Origin: JAGLYP01 sp034659435
Lineage (GTDB): Bacteria > Patescibacteriota > Patescibacteriia > Patescibacteriales > UBA12075
Reading direction: 5' to 3'
Assembly (NCBI GenBank): GCA_034659435.1
Contig: JAYEHJ010000086.1
Span: 1-8,609 of the forward strand
DNA length: 8,609 nt
Within the stretch, counting starts at the first letter, position 1, and each line of letters starts with the position of its first letter. The notes below the pieces were generated by a model. It saw only the letters and a list, made by a program, of their open reading frames with translations. It ran no database searches and was not told where the DNA came from. Below, piece by piece: positions 1 to 5,079 of the stretch. The position numbers and the translations under genes are program-made.

Positions 1-1
1 C

Positions 2-70
2 AAAAAAGAATTTGAGATTGCCAATGAAAATTATCAAGATTTTAAAAATAACCAAAATTTATATTTTTAA
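2..70 (+). CDS. C-terminal end of a probable HigB/Gp49-like toxin (5' end outside window)
   Basis: An open frame enters from the left edge and gives 22 codons before TAA at 68-70. It begins KKEFEIANENYQDF. Toxins of the RelE-superfamily HigB/Gp49 group often end in a lysine-rich stretch of the type TPKKEIE-A followed by a short helix, and this fragment resembles that. The stop lies only 5 bp before the start of an XRE antitoxin, which is the usual toxin-then-antitoxin order for higBA. The assignment rests mainly on this context and on a short C-terminal similarity, so it is tentative. The frame itself is well supported because it ends just before the next gene. Confidence 0.42.
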   Translation, partial: KKEFEIANENYQDFKNNQNLYF

Positions 71-75
71 AATAT

Positions 76-387
76 ATGGACAAGAAAATAGACAAAAAAA
101 AATTAAAAAAACTTGCCTACTCTTTTCAGGATGATTTAAAAAAAGATTTAAAAGATAAAAAGTTTAAAGAAATTTTTTATCAAGAAAAGATAAAGCTTGA
201 TGTAGCCAATGAAATTATCAAGCTTAGAAAAAAGAAAAAAATATCACAAAAAGAATTAGCGGAAAAAATAAAAACCACTCAGGCGGTTATTTCACGAATT
301 GAAAACGGACAAGTTTTTCCAAGCACAAACATCATCCAAAGAATTTGCAATGAATTAAATGTACAGGCAAGGATAAAGTTTTGTTAA
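76..387 (+). CDS. XRE-family HTH antitoxin, HigA-like
   Basis: A 103-residue DNA-binding protein, probably the antitoxin and autorepressor of a higBA-type toxin-antitoxin pair. The N-terminal 40 residues are lysine-rich and helical and include FKEIFYQEK, which resembles the 'DPEF-x-x-x-Y' lead-in of HigA-like proteins. Residues about 43-98 form a Cro/C1-type helix-turn-helix: the first helix LDVANEIIKLRKKK, then ISQKELAEKI, the recognition segment TTQAVISRIENG, and the closing ICNELNVQARIKF. The length is normal for HigA antitoxins that follow a HigB toxin. The ATG is chosen because it comes 5 bp after the upstream stop; there is no Shine-Dalgarno sequence. HTH assignment is secure; the antitoxin role is inferred from context. 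Confidence 0.85.
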   Translation: MDKKIDKKKLKKLAYSFQDDLKKDLKDKKFKEIFYQEKIKLDVANEIIKLRKKKKISQKELAEKIKTTQAVISRIENGQVFPSTNIIQRICNELNVQARIKFC

Positions 388-389
388 TT

Positions 390-506
390 ATGCAGGTATT
401 GCTAAAAGGCAAAGATATGTTAGTTTGGGCGACAATCGGGTTAGCGGCGATATTCGTGGCTTATGCTGTTATTGAATGGATTGCGGGAGTAGAATTTTAT
501 AAATAA
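390..506 (+). CDS. possible 38-residue single-helix membrane protein
   Basis: An ATG 2 bp after the antitoxin stop opens a 38-codon frame ending TAA. The peptide has a short basic N-terminus (MQVLLKGKDM), a hydrophobic stretch at about residues 11-33 (LVWATIGLAAIFVAYAVIEW, then IAG) and a charged end VEFYK, so it would make one transmembrane helix. Its codons are more GC-rich than those of the antitoxin. There is no Shine-Dalgarno sequence and no family I recognise. A second in-frame ATG at 417 would give a 29-residue version. It could be a real small membrane protein co-transcribed with the antitoxin, or a chance frame in a decaying region. Confidence 0.35.
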   Translation: MQVLLKGKDMLVWATIGLAAIFVAYAVIEWIAGVEFYK

Positions 507-512
507 AAAATT

Positions 513-758
513 TTAATGTTTGGCTGTTATTTTTTGTTTTTTATATTTTGGAAAAATTGTATTCAGCCCTGACTTAATAAATATTGTATCAACTATTTTT
601 TCAATTTCTTGATGCGGCTTTTTAGCTGTTTTTTTGTAGATTAGCAAATGAATTAATTCATGAATAATTGTTTCAATAATAAATTCTATTTTTGCGTCGA
701 TGTTTACAAATATTTCATTTGGAAAATTATAATAACCGTAACAGCCATAAAACGACAA
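513..758 (-). CDS. zinc metallopeptidase-like protein (HELIH), probably 5'-truncated
   Basis: An 81-residue minus-strand frame using TTG at 756-758 as its first possible start. It carries the zinc-binding motif HELIH (H33, E34, H37) inside a hydrophobic helix (IIHELIHLLIY), followed about 15 residues later by HQEIEKIVDTIF, where an acidic residue could be the third zinc ligand, as in gluzincin-type peptidases. Before it comes a Tyr/Gly-rich strand-like segment (SFYGCYGYYNFPNEIFVNID). The frame stays open upstream to 794, where it meets TGA, and the extra residues (IFLKNIQNY) look like protein. There is no ATG, no Shine-Dalgarno sequence, and a terminator-like hairpin covers that upstream part. 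It is probably the 3' portion of a larger gene or a very short peptidase. It converges on the 38-residue frame with a 6-bp gap. Confidence 0.5.
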   Translation of the reverse strand: MSFYGCYGYYNFPNEIFVNIDAKIEFIIETIIHELIHLLIYKKTAKKPHQEIEKIVDTIFIKSGLNTIFPKYKKQKITAKH

Positions 759-777
759 ATAATTTTGGATGTTTTTT

Positions 778-811
778 AAAAAAATAGGAGAAGATCAATT
801 CAGTATCTCCT
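778..811 (-). terminator. intrinsic terminator for a minus-strand transcript
   Basis: On the minus strand a perfect 6-bp stem, AGGAGA with TCTCCT, encloses a 14-nt loop and is followed by A and seven T residues (784 down to 778). This is the form of a rho-independent terminator. It would end a transcript coming from the 828-1020 side and separate it from the metallopeptidase frame. The stem is short and the loop rather large, so the call is moderate. Confidence 0.45.
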
Positions 812-827
812 CTCGGCACTAACCTCC

Positions 828-1020
828 CTAAGACATAACTGCCTTCTCAAATTTTAACATATTCTCACAATGTTTACCATCGGGTGAGACCAAAACGGGC
901 TCATTTTGCGTATGACCGCATCATTTTGTATTGGAACCGATAAAAGCTTATCGTATCATCTTGCGTTGGACAAGACTTATTATTGACTTTGCGGGTTAAA
1001 ATTGGTAAATTAGAGGTAGG
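828..1020 (-). pseudogene. minus-strand remnant: broken reading frames with degenerate repeats
   Basis: This stretch is visibly richer in G+C than its surroundings and contains no intact gene. On the minus strand a 30-codon segment ending TAG at 828-830 reads as protein-like sequence (CGHTQNEPVLVSPDG, then KHCENMLKFEKAVMS). It is blocked upstream by TGA at 921-923. A second minus-strand frame from 1018 to about 901 reads KSCPTQDDTISFYRFQYKMM before a TGA. Three related units lie at about 901-918, 921-939 and 957-975 (plus strand TCATTTTGCGTATGACCG, TCATTTTGTATTGGAACCG, TCATCTTGCGTTGGACAAG), and a hairpin CGATAA/TTATCG sits at 938-953. A terminator follows directly. This may be a decayed gene or a structured RNA; I recognise no family. 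Confidence 0.25.
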
Positions 1021-1089
1021 TTAAATATTTTTTTTGTATGTCTATAAGAAGCGGGGGAGGGAGAATGGGCTGAGTTTTTGGAGGTAATT

Positions 1090-1185
1090 GTCTTGAATTA
1101 TGATTAAACTGATTATTTGATGGACTATGATTTTTTGTTTATAATCATAGTTATCAAAATAATCATAAAAATCATAGTTTAAGAC
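1090..1185. repeat. long imperfect inverted repeat (43-bp arms, 10-bp spacer)
   Basis: The arms 1090-1132 and 1143-1185 are imperfect inverted copies, starting GTCTTGAATTATGATT and ending AATCATAGTTTAAGAC. The inner 9 bp (ACTATGATT / AATCATAGT) match perfectly, and most mismatches further out are G-T wobbles or a small internal loop. The word ATTATGATT or ACTATGATT, or its complement, occurs at 1097-1105, 1124-1132, 1143-1151 and 1170-1178, so each arm holds two copies exactly 27 bp apart. The element ends 7 bp before the M16C start codon. No clear target-site duplication flanks it. Confidence 0.8.
1117..1145 (+). promoter_or_regulatory. sigma70-type promoter of the M16C peptidase gene, inside the dyad
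   Basis: TTGATG (1117-1122, 4 of 6 matches to the -35 consensus) and TATAAT (1140-1145, perfect -10) are separated by 17 bp. Transcription would begin near 1152, about 40 nt before the ATG at 1193. The -35 lies in the left arm of the inverted repeat and the -10 straddles the spacer and the right arm, so half-sites at 1124-1132 and 1143-1151 lie in the promoter spacer and over the -10. A protein bound there would compete with RNA polymerase. The binding protein is unknown. Confidence 0.6.
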
Positions 1186-1192
1186 AAAAAAT

Positions 1193-4120
1193 ATGGCCAA
1201 CAAAATAAAATTTAAAAAAAATCAAATAATCCATAATTGGAAAATTTTGAATATTACTGAAATAAAAGATTTAAAGATTGATTTAATAGAGCTTGAACAT
1301 ATTAAGACAAAAGCCAAGTATATTCATATCGCCAACGAAGACAAAGAAAACGCGTTTGCGGTTGCCTTTAAGACTATTCCCGAGGATTCAACAGGTATTG
1401 CGCATATTTTGGAGCATACTGTGCTTACAGGTTCAAAAAAATATCCTGTCAGGGATCCGTTTTTTTCAATGATAAAAAAAAGTATGAATACTTTTATGAA
1501 CGCTTTTACAAGCAATGACTGGACGGCTTACCCGTTTGCCACGCAAAATAAAAAGGATTTTTATAATTTGTTATCGGTTTATTTGGACGCGGCCTTTTTT
1601 CCATTAATAAGCGAACTGAATTTTAAGCAAGAAGGAAGCAGACTTGAGTTTGATAATGGCGAACTTGTGTATAAAGGCGTTGTATATAATGAAATGAAAG
1701 GCGCGATGTCTTCGCCGGAAAGCATAATGGCGGAATCCGTTTCCAAATCGCTTTTTCCAAATTCTTCTTATCGTTTTAATTCCGGCGGCGAGCCTGAGAA
1801 AATTGTTGATTTAACGCATAAAGAATTAAAAGCTTTTCATAAGAAATTTTACCATCCAAGCAACGGGTATTTTTACAGTTATGGAAATTTACCGCCAGAC
1901 AAGCATTTAAAGTTTATCAATAAAGAGATAATGCGAAAATTCAAGCAGGAAAATATTAAAGCGGAAGTGAAATTGGAACCCCGTTGGAATAAAGAGCAAA
2001 AATTTAAATATAAATTCCCGATTGGCGCGAACGAAAATGAAAAAGAAAAATATCAAGCATGTCTAGCTTGGGTTTTAGCGCGCGTTGACGAGTCAGAGGA
2101 AGTATTAGTTTTAGAATTGTTAGAAGATATACTGCTTGCTTCTCCGTCGGCTCCGCTTAGAAACGCTTTGATTTCCTCGGAGCTTGGAAGCGATTTAGCG
2201 GATTACAGCGGACTGGATACTGATTTTCGGCAAGTGATATTTTCTTGCGGACTGAAGGGTATAAAAGAGGATGATATAAACAAAGTAAAAAAAATTATTT
2301 TAAGCGACATTAAAAAAATTATTCAAAAAGGCTTGGATGAAAAAATAATTAATTCTTCTTTGCAAAAATTGGAGTTCTCGCATAAAGAAGTAAGCAATCA
2401 TCCTTATCCTTACGGGCTTAAAATTTGGCTTCGTTTCTTGCTTCCGTATATTCATTGCGGAAGCGCGGCTGTCGCCTTGAATTTTAATAAAGACATAGCG
2501 CGTATAAAAAAGAATTTGGAAAAGGCGGGATATTTGGAAAAAAAACTTGAAAAATATTTTTTAAATAATTTGCATCGCGCGTTTATTGTTTTGGAGCCTG
2601 ATAAAAAAATTCAAATAGAACAGAATAAAAAAGAAAAATTAAAATTAGCGCGCGTAGAAAAAAATCTTAAAAAGAATGAAAGAGAAAAAATAATCGCTGA
2701 TACTCTGGCTTTAAAAAATTTGCAAGAAAAAGAAGAGGATTTGTCTTGTTTGCCTGTTTTAAGATTATCAGATGTTCCGCAAAAGATTAAAAAAACAGAA
2801 AAAAGCAAGACAGCATCGCAAAAACAAGTGTTTGCTTACGCGCAAGCAACAAACGGTTTGTTTTATTTATCTTCTGTTTTTACGCTTCGTTTTTTGCCGC
2901 GAGAAGATTTAAATTTGCTGCCTTTGTTTTGCCATTTACTGCCGTTAATGGGAACTAAGAGCAAGAATTATATTGAGTTTTCAGAAGAAATCAATGCCTG
3001 CACAGGTGGAATTAATTTTAGCGCGCAAGCTTTTTTAAATTTGAAAGACAAAAAGACCAAAATAAATATCGCGGGCTCAACTAAATGTTTGAGCGGGAAT
3101 ATAAAAAAAACTTATGATATTTACTGGGAAATAATAAAGACGCATGATTTTTCGGATTTGGACGCGTTAAAAAGATTTTTATTGGAATATGTTTCTTGTT
3201 TGGAATTAAACGTTGTTGAAAACGGACATATAATGGCAATGAGCATGGCGGGAAAAAATCTTTCAGCCTCGCAATATTTGAATGAAAACTGGTACGGTGT
3301 CAGCCAATTAAAGTATATTAAAAAGATTGCCGGAAGTATTAATAAAGAAAAGTTAAAAAAACTCGCGGATAGATTAACCGCAATCGGCGATTACGCGTTT
3401 AAAGGAGAATTTAAATTGGCGCATATCGGCGATGAGCAAGATTTGCTAACGGCATTAAAATTATCAAAATTAATTAATTCATCAGCGTGTACAGGGAATG
3501 AAATTAATATTGATAATCTTATAAATTGCAAAAGCGGGATTTTTTATAAAAAATATCCAATTGCCGCGAATGTTTCTTTTGTCGGCAGCGGTTTTCGCGC
3601 GCCTGAAATCGGACGCAAAGACGCGCCGGCTCTTTTTATTTTAAGCAAGATTTTAGGCCGCCAATTTTTTCATACTGAAATCAGAGAAAAGGGCGGAGCT
3701 TACGGCGGTATCGCGAAGTACGATTATACAGAAGGCGTATTTTCTTTTGGCTCATATCGCGATCCGCATATAGTTTCAACATTAAAAACTTTCGCGCGAG
3801 CTAAAAATTTTATTTTAAATAATAAATACACGGAAAAAAATATTCAAGAAGCGATTTTGCAGGCCTGTTCGGATTTGGATAGGCCGGGCAGTCCGTTTGA
3901 AGAAGCAAAAATGGCTTTTACGCGAAGTGTTATCGGATTAAGCGATAGAGAACGTTTGGCTTTTAAAAAAGGGATTTTTAAAGTGAAAAGAGTGGATATA
4001 AATAAGGTTGCGAAAAAATATCTGCGTGATAATTGGCGGGATTATAATGTTGGTGTTTTGTCCAGTCGAGAGAAGTTGGAGGAGGTTAATGGAGTATTGG
4101 AGAGTGGTGAATGTTTTTAG
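1193..4120 (+). CDS. M16C zinc metallopeptidase, presequence protease (PreP)-like
   Basis: A 975-residue oligopeptidase of the M16C subfamily, which closes like a clamshell around unfolded peptides and degrades them. The inverted zinc motif HILEH is at residues 71-75 (H71, E74, H75) and the distal ligand E167 is in VVYNEMKGAM. Other family marks are PVRDPFF, MNTFMNAFTSNDWTAYP and YLDAAFFP. A charged helical linker spans about 470-528 and ends LPVLRLSDVP, as in PreP. The C-terminal half supplies R831 and Y837 in REKGGAYGG, matching the Arg/Tyr pair that holds substrate backbone in PreP. Length is normal for the family. No signal peptide or membrane helix is visible, so it should be cytosolic, probably recycling peptides. 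The ATG has no Shine-Dalgarno sequence; an embedded promoter lies just upstream. The gene ends TAG and appears monocistronic. Confidence 0.95.
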   Translation: MANKIKFKKNQIIHNWKILNITEIKDLKIDLIELEHIKTKAKYIHIANEDKENAFAVAFKTIPEDSTGIAHILEHTVLTGSKKYPVRDPFFSMIKKSMNTFMNAFTSNDWTAYPFATQNKKDFYNLLSVYLDAAFFPLISELNFKQEGSRLEFDNGELVYKGVVYNEMKGAMSSPESIMAESVSKSLFPNSSYRFNSGGEPEKIVDLTHKELKAFHKKFYHPSNGYFYSYGNLPPDKHLKFINKEIMRKFKQENIKAEVKLEPRWNKEQKFKYKFPIGANENEKEKYQACLAWVLARVDESEEVLVLELLEDILLASPSAPLRNALISSELGSDLADYSGLDTDFRQVIFSCGLKGIKEDDINKVKKIILSDIKKIIQKGLDEKIINSSLQKLEFSHKEVSNHPYPYGLKIWLRFLLPYIHCGSAAVALNFNKDIARIKKNLEKAGYLEKKLEKYFLNNLHRAFIVLEPDKKIQIEQNKKEKLKLARVEKNLKKNEREKIIADTLALKNLQEKEEDLSCLPVLRLSDVPQKIKKTEKSKTASQKQVFAYAQATNGLFYLSSVFTLRFLPREDLNLLPLFCHLLPLMGTKSKNYIEFSEEINACTGGINFSAQAFLNLKDKKTKINIAGSTKCLSGNIKKTYDIYWEIIKTHDFSDLDALKRFLLEYVSCLELNVVENGHIMAMSMAGKNLSASQYLNENWYGVSQLKYIKKIAGSINKEKLKKLADRLTAIGDYAFKGEFKLAHIGDEQDLLTALKLSKLINSSACTGNEINIDNLINCKSGIFYKKYPIAANVSFVGSGFRAPEIGRKDAPALFILSKILGRQFFHTEIREKGGAYGGIAKYDYTEGVFSFGSYRDPHIVSTLKTFARAKNFILNNKYTEKNIQEAILQACSDLDRPGSPFEEAKMAFTRSVIGLSDRERLAFKKGIFKVKRVDINKVAKKYLRDNWRDYNVGVLSSREKLEEVNGVLESGECF

Positions 4121-4137
4121 TAAAGAGCTTAACCGTC

Positions 4138-4163
4138 AATAAAATATCAATTTTTATTTTTTT
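4138..4163 (+). terminator. weak AT-only terminator after the M16C gene
   Basis: AATAAAA (4138-4144) can pair with TTTTATT (4152-4158) across a 7-nt loop, followed by five more T residues. It begins 17 bp after the stop codon. The stem has no G-C pairs, so it would be weak alone, but position and T-tract fit the end of the transcript. Confidence 0.35.
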
Positions 4164-4174
4164 GGATACCCATT

Positions 4175-4210
4175 TGGCATAGTTTAAAAAATTTTGTATC
4201 ATCTATGCCA
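4175..4210. repeat. 8-bp inverted repeat (TGGCATAG / CTATGCCA)
   Basis: TGGCATAG at 4175-4182 and CTATGCCA at 4203-4210 are perfect inverted copies separated by 20 AT-rich bases. A further ATGCCA occurs at 4289-4294. No T-tract follows, so it is not a standard terminator. It could be a protein-binding dyad or part of gene debris. The interval 4205-4396 holds two very short frames (24 and 35 codons, in the same phase, split by TAA) that I do not call as genes. Confidence 0.4.
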
Positions 4211-4344
4211 GGCGAATTAGAATTAATTGACAGAACCTTGGCGGGACTAAACAAGGAAGTTAATGCTTGCGGAGTTTAAGCTCTATTTATGCCAAGAAGA
4301 TTTAAAAATAGATCCTCTAAAGAGATAATTGCATTTTTAAAAAC

Positions 4345-4361
4345 TTATCCACTTATCCCCA
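4345..4361 (+). promoter_or_regulatory. two overlapping DnaA-box-like sites upstream of the nrd promoter
   Basis: TTATCCACT (4345-4353) and TTATCCCCA (4353-4361) each match 8 of 9 positions of the DnaA box TTATCCACA and share one base. They lie about 90 bp before the -35 of the nrd promoter. DnaA is known to act at the nrdAB promoter in Escherichia coli, so a similar link is possible. Two imperfect sites in AT-rich DNA can also occur by chance. Confidence 0.3.
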
Positions 4362-4370
4362 ACAAAAACC

Positions 4371-4388
4371 TTTGCAAAATTTTGCAAA
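4371..4388. repeat. perfect 18-bp palindrome
   Basis: TTTGCAAAATTTTGCAAA is its own reverse complement, with no spacer. It lies 62 bp before the -35 element of the nrd promoter and 10 bp after the DnaA-like sites. It has the symmetry of a dimeric repressor or activator operator. No T-tract or loop makes it a good RNA hairpin. Confidence 0.55.
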
Positions 4389-4449
4389 AATGCTAAATCA
4401 AGAATAAGGAAAATTTATTTTTTGTAAGATAAGCAAAAAACCAAAGGGA

Positions 4450-4477
4450 TTGACATTACTATATCTAGTGGTATAAT
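4450..4477 (+). promoter_or_regulatory. near-consensus sigma70 promoter of the nrdR-nrdD-nrdG operon
   Basis: TTGACA (4450-4455) and TATAAT (4472-4477) both match the consensus perfectly and are 16 bp apart. Transcription should start near 4484, leaving a leader of about 120 nt before nrdR. The entire 16-bp spacer is an NrdR box and a second box covers the start site, so this very strong promoter is placed for tight repression. Confidence 0.85.
4456..4471 (+). promoter_or_regulatory. NrdR box 1, filling the -35/-10 spacer
   Basis: TTACTATATCTAGTGG contains the core CTATATCTAG, which fits the published NrdR palindrome (acaCwAtATaTwGtgt) at nine of ten core positions. It begins directly after the -35 hexamer and ends directly before the -10. 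Bound NrdR would therefore block polymerase. Its centre is 33 bp, about three helical turns, from that of box 2, as usual for paired NrdR boxes. Confidence 0.85.
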
Positions 4478-4488
4478 ATAAATAGGTA

Positions 4489-4504
4489 ATACAAGATATT
4501 GTAA
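4489..4504 (+). promoter_or_regulatory. NrdR box 2, at the transcription start region
   Basis: ATACAAGATATTGTAA holds the core CAAGATATTG, matching nine of ten core positions of the NrdR consensus. It lies just downstream of the predicted start site and on the same helical face as box 1. The pairing of the two boxes supports both calls. Confidence 0.8.
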
Positions 4505-4525
4505 AAAAGGGAGGAAGCGCGTTAG

Positions 4526-4583
4526 CACCTAAATTTTAACAAATTCATATCGAAAACAGGGAATTTTTTTTAGGTGTTTTTTT
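4526..4583 (+). terminator. intrinsic terminator or attenuator in the nrd leader
   Basis: CACCTAAA (4526-4533) pairs perfectly with TTTAGGTG (4569-4576), extended by a G-T and an A-T pair, and seven T residues follow at once (4577-4583). The loop is long (35 nt). The hairpin lies between the predicted start site (about 4484) and nrdR at 4607, with no gene between, so it could stop transcripts early at about 100 nt. A G-rich segment GGGAGGAAGCGCG (4509-4521) precedes the stem. Whether this is a regulated attenuator, an sRNA terminator or a chance structure cannot be told from one sequence. Confidence 0.5.
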
Positions 4584-4606
4584 ATTGCCAAAATATTATA
4601 TAATTT

Positions 4607-5068
4607 ATGAAATGTCCTGTTTGTTTACATCAAGATACAAAAGTAGTTGATTCGCGGGTAGCGGTTAACGGTTTTTCTATTCGCCGCCGCAGAGAATGCT
4701 TAAAATGCGGTTTTCGTTTTTCCACTTATGAAGAAATTGAACTTTTGGATTTAATGGTAATTAAAAGAGATGGGCGCAAAGAAGCATATAGCAAAGAAAA
4801 ACTGGTTTCCGGTTTAAAACGTTCTCTGGAAAAAAGATTAGTTAACGAGGAAGCATTTAAAAAACTTGTAAACGCGATTGAAAGGGATTTGCAGGCTTTA
4901 AAAAAGAGCGAGGTTCTTTCAAGCCAAATTGGCAAAATAATTATGAAAGAATTAAAAAAAGTGGACAAAGTCGCTTTTATCCGTTTTGCCAGCGTTTACG
5001 AGTCTTTTGAAGATTTGCAAGTTTTTCAAGAAAAATTAAATAAGCTTTTAAAAAATAAGAAGAAATAA
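4607..5068 (+). CDS. nrdR: transcriptional repressor NrdR
   Basis: A 153-residue repressor of ribonucleotide reductase genes. The N-terminal zinc ribbon uses C3, C6, C31 and C34 (MKCPVC and CLKCGFRFSTYE), with the characteristic DSRVAVNGFSIRRRREC between them. Residues about 46-136 are an ATP-cone that binds ATP or dATP (MVIKRDGRKEAYSKEKL to VAFIRFASVYESFED). In known NrdR proteins nucleotide binding changes oligomeric state and DNA affinity. Length and motifs are normal. It is first in the operon, 11 bp before nrdD, and two NrdR boxes lie in its own promoter, so it should be autoregulated. The ATG is preceded by an AT-rich leader without a Shine-Dalgarno sequence. Confidence 0.97.
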   Translation: MKCPVCLHQDTKVVDSRVAVNGFSIRRRRECLKCGFRFSTYEEIELLDLMVIKRDGRKEAYSKEKLVSGLKRSLEKRLVNEEAFKKLVNAIERDLQALKKSEVLSSQIGKIIMKELKKVDKVAFIRFASVYESFEDLQVFQEKLNKLLKNKKK

Positions 5069-5079
5069 TAAAAACACTC

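Noticed and set aside
828..1020. TGA read as glycine or tryptophan, which would extend the minus-strand fragments
   Set aside because: The long conserved genes in the window contain no in-frame TGA in more than 6 kb of coding sequence, which argues for the standard code.
1050..1085. G-rich run (GGGGGAGGG, GGG, GGAGG) as a G-quadruplex or ribosome binding site
   Set aside because: Only three runs of three or more G occur close together, and no start codon follows at a suitable distance.
1324..2808. Minus-strand frames of 63-65 codons opposite the M16C gene
   Set aside because: They are antisense shadows of a strongly conserved peptidase frame and show no motif of their own.
4205..4396. Two short same-phase frames (24 and 35 codons) split by TAA, the second starting MPRRFKNRSSKEIIAFLKTY with faint likeness to a HicA N-terminus
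   Set aside because: Very short, interrupted, without the HicA catalytic histidine region, and overlapping the DnaA-like sites and the palindrome; more likely chance or debris.
4418..4440. Inverted repeat TTTTTTG / CAAAAAA as a terminator
   Set aside because: The stem is almost pure A-T and has no T-tract after it on either strand in the right position; homopolymer runs of this kind are expected in such AT-rich DNA.
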